Below, piece by piece: positions 63,834-64,000 of a stretch of 64,000 nt of DNA. Origin of the DNA: Sphingomonas pokkalii (GTDB lineage Bacteria; Pseudomonadota; Alphaproteobacteria; Sphingomonadales; Sphingomonadaceae); the NCBI RefSeq assembly GCF_003096275.1, contig NZ_QENQ01000001.1, forward strand, positions 1,315,297 through 1,379,296. The letters are read 5' to 3'. How positions within the stretch are numbered: the first letter of the stretch is position 1; each line of letters begins with the position of its first letter. A program made the position numbers and the translations under genes. Below the pieces are notes generated by a model. That model had not been told where the DNA came from and did no database searches. It saw only the letters and a list, made by a program, of their open reading frames with translations.

Positions 63834-64000
63834 GTGGGACTGACGATTTCGGCAGGCAACCAGCGGCGGCGGCAGATGCAGCACGTGAAGATAGCCGGCT
63901 GGACGAGCGAGAAGCGGCAGACCTTTCTCGACACGCTGGCGGTGACCTGCAACGTCAACATCGCCTGCGCGGAGGCAGGCATGTCGAGATCCGGCGTCTA
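63834..64000 (+). CDS. 5' part of an uncharacterised helix-turn-helix-like protein (partial)
   Basis: The frame is open to the window end. The peptide includes MQHVKIAGWTSEKRQTFLDT and then VNIACAEAGMSRSGVY, a pattern of a helix-turn-helix (AGMSRSGVY) such as in small-terminase-like or uncharacterised sphingomonad proteins. A GTG at 63834 follows GGGAGAG well. The same frame extends upstream to an ATG at 63726 without a ribosome-binding site. The gene is incomplete, so function is not assigned. Confidence 0.55.
   Translation, partial: MGLTISAGNQRRRQMQHVKIAGWTSEKRQTFLDTLAVTCNVNIACAEAGMSRSGV

Overview
The window is GC-rich DNA from an alphaproteobacterium, most likely a sphingomonad (Sphingomonas or a close relative). 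The evidence is a CcrM-type GANTC methyltransferase, a split-subunit PntAA/PntAB/PntB transhydrogenase preceded by a tiny aa3-oxidase subunit IV, a TonB receptor/LacI/MFS/tryptophan-halogenase sugar locus, several short outer-membrane barrels, and a lepB-rnc-era-lnt-metK gene string. Almost all of it is chromosomal housekeeping. Genes are tightly packed, often with overlapping stops and starts or convergent ends.

Layout. 1-4.9 kb: a [2Fe-2S] ferredoxin, a secreted GH16 glucanase coupled to infC (which probably starts at ATA), an outer-membrane barrel and thrS. 5.0-12.9 kb: a sucrose/fructan locus with an MFS permease, a GH68 fructosyltransferase, a LacI regulator, a TonB receptor and a flavin-dependent halogenase. 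Near-identical LacI-type palindromes lie about 67 bp before both the permease and the receptor. 12.9-15.6 kb: tandem 9-mers, a VOC protein, an AT-rich orphan gene and a 0.5 kb gene-free patch. 15.7-18.9 kb: a LysR regulator and a divergent peptidoglycan-recycling pair (LD-carboxypeptidase and an Mpl-like ligase).

18.99-22.41 kb: a complete IS1595-family transposon with 20/23 matched terminal inverted repeats, a perfect 8-bp target duplication and a full-length transposase. It carries a five-gene, end-to-end overlapping passenger operon: a His/Trp-rich protein, a DUF1828-type protein, a 46-aa basic protein, a membrane/coiled-coil protein and an ImmA/IrrE-type metallopeptidase. This is the best candidate here for an undescribed system. 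Its insertion split a palindromic control region in front of a membrane protein/XRE regulator/hydrolase operon.

24-44 kb: a HIG1-like small protein, gluQRS, an HNH endonuclease, a long palindromic intergenic element, a class A PBP, a DUF1176 protein, a 3-hydroxyacyl-CoA dehydrogenase, a degenerate EAL protein, metK, lnt, era, rnc, lepB, pgi, a PhnA-like protein, rnhB, a ThiD-VOC fusion, two small proteins, glmM and a dicarboxylate symporter. 44-50.5 kb: a 2OG-Fe(II) oxygenase, gor, an unknown protein, ccrM (whose upstream region holds DnaA boxes and four GANTC sites), folP and an NtrC-type regulator. 50.6-64 kb: the CoxIV/pnt operon, a MarR-like regulator, tRNA-Val, a small secreted protein, an XRE/S24-like regulator, DUF6456 and DUF2339 proteins, a GST, a divergent DapF homologue, a second TonB receptor and a gene cut by the window end.
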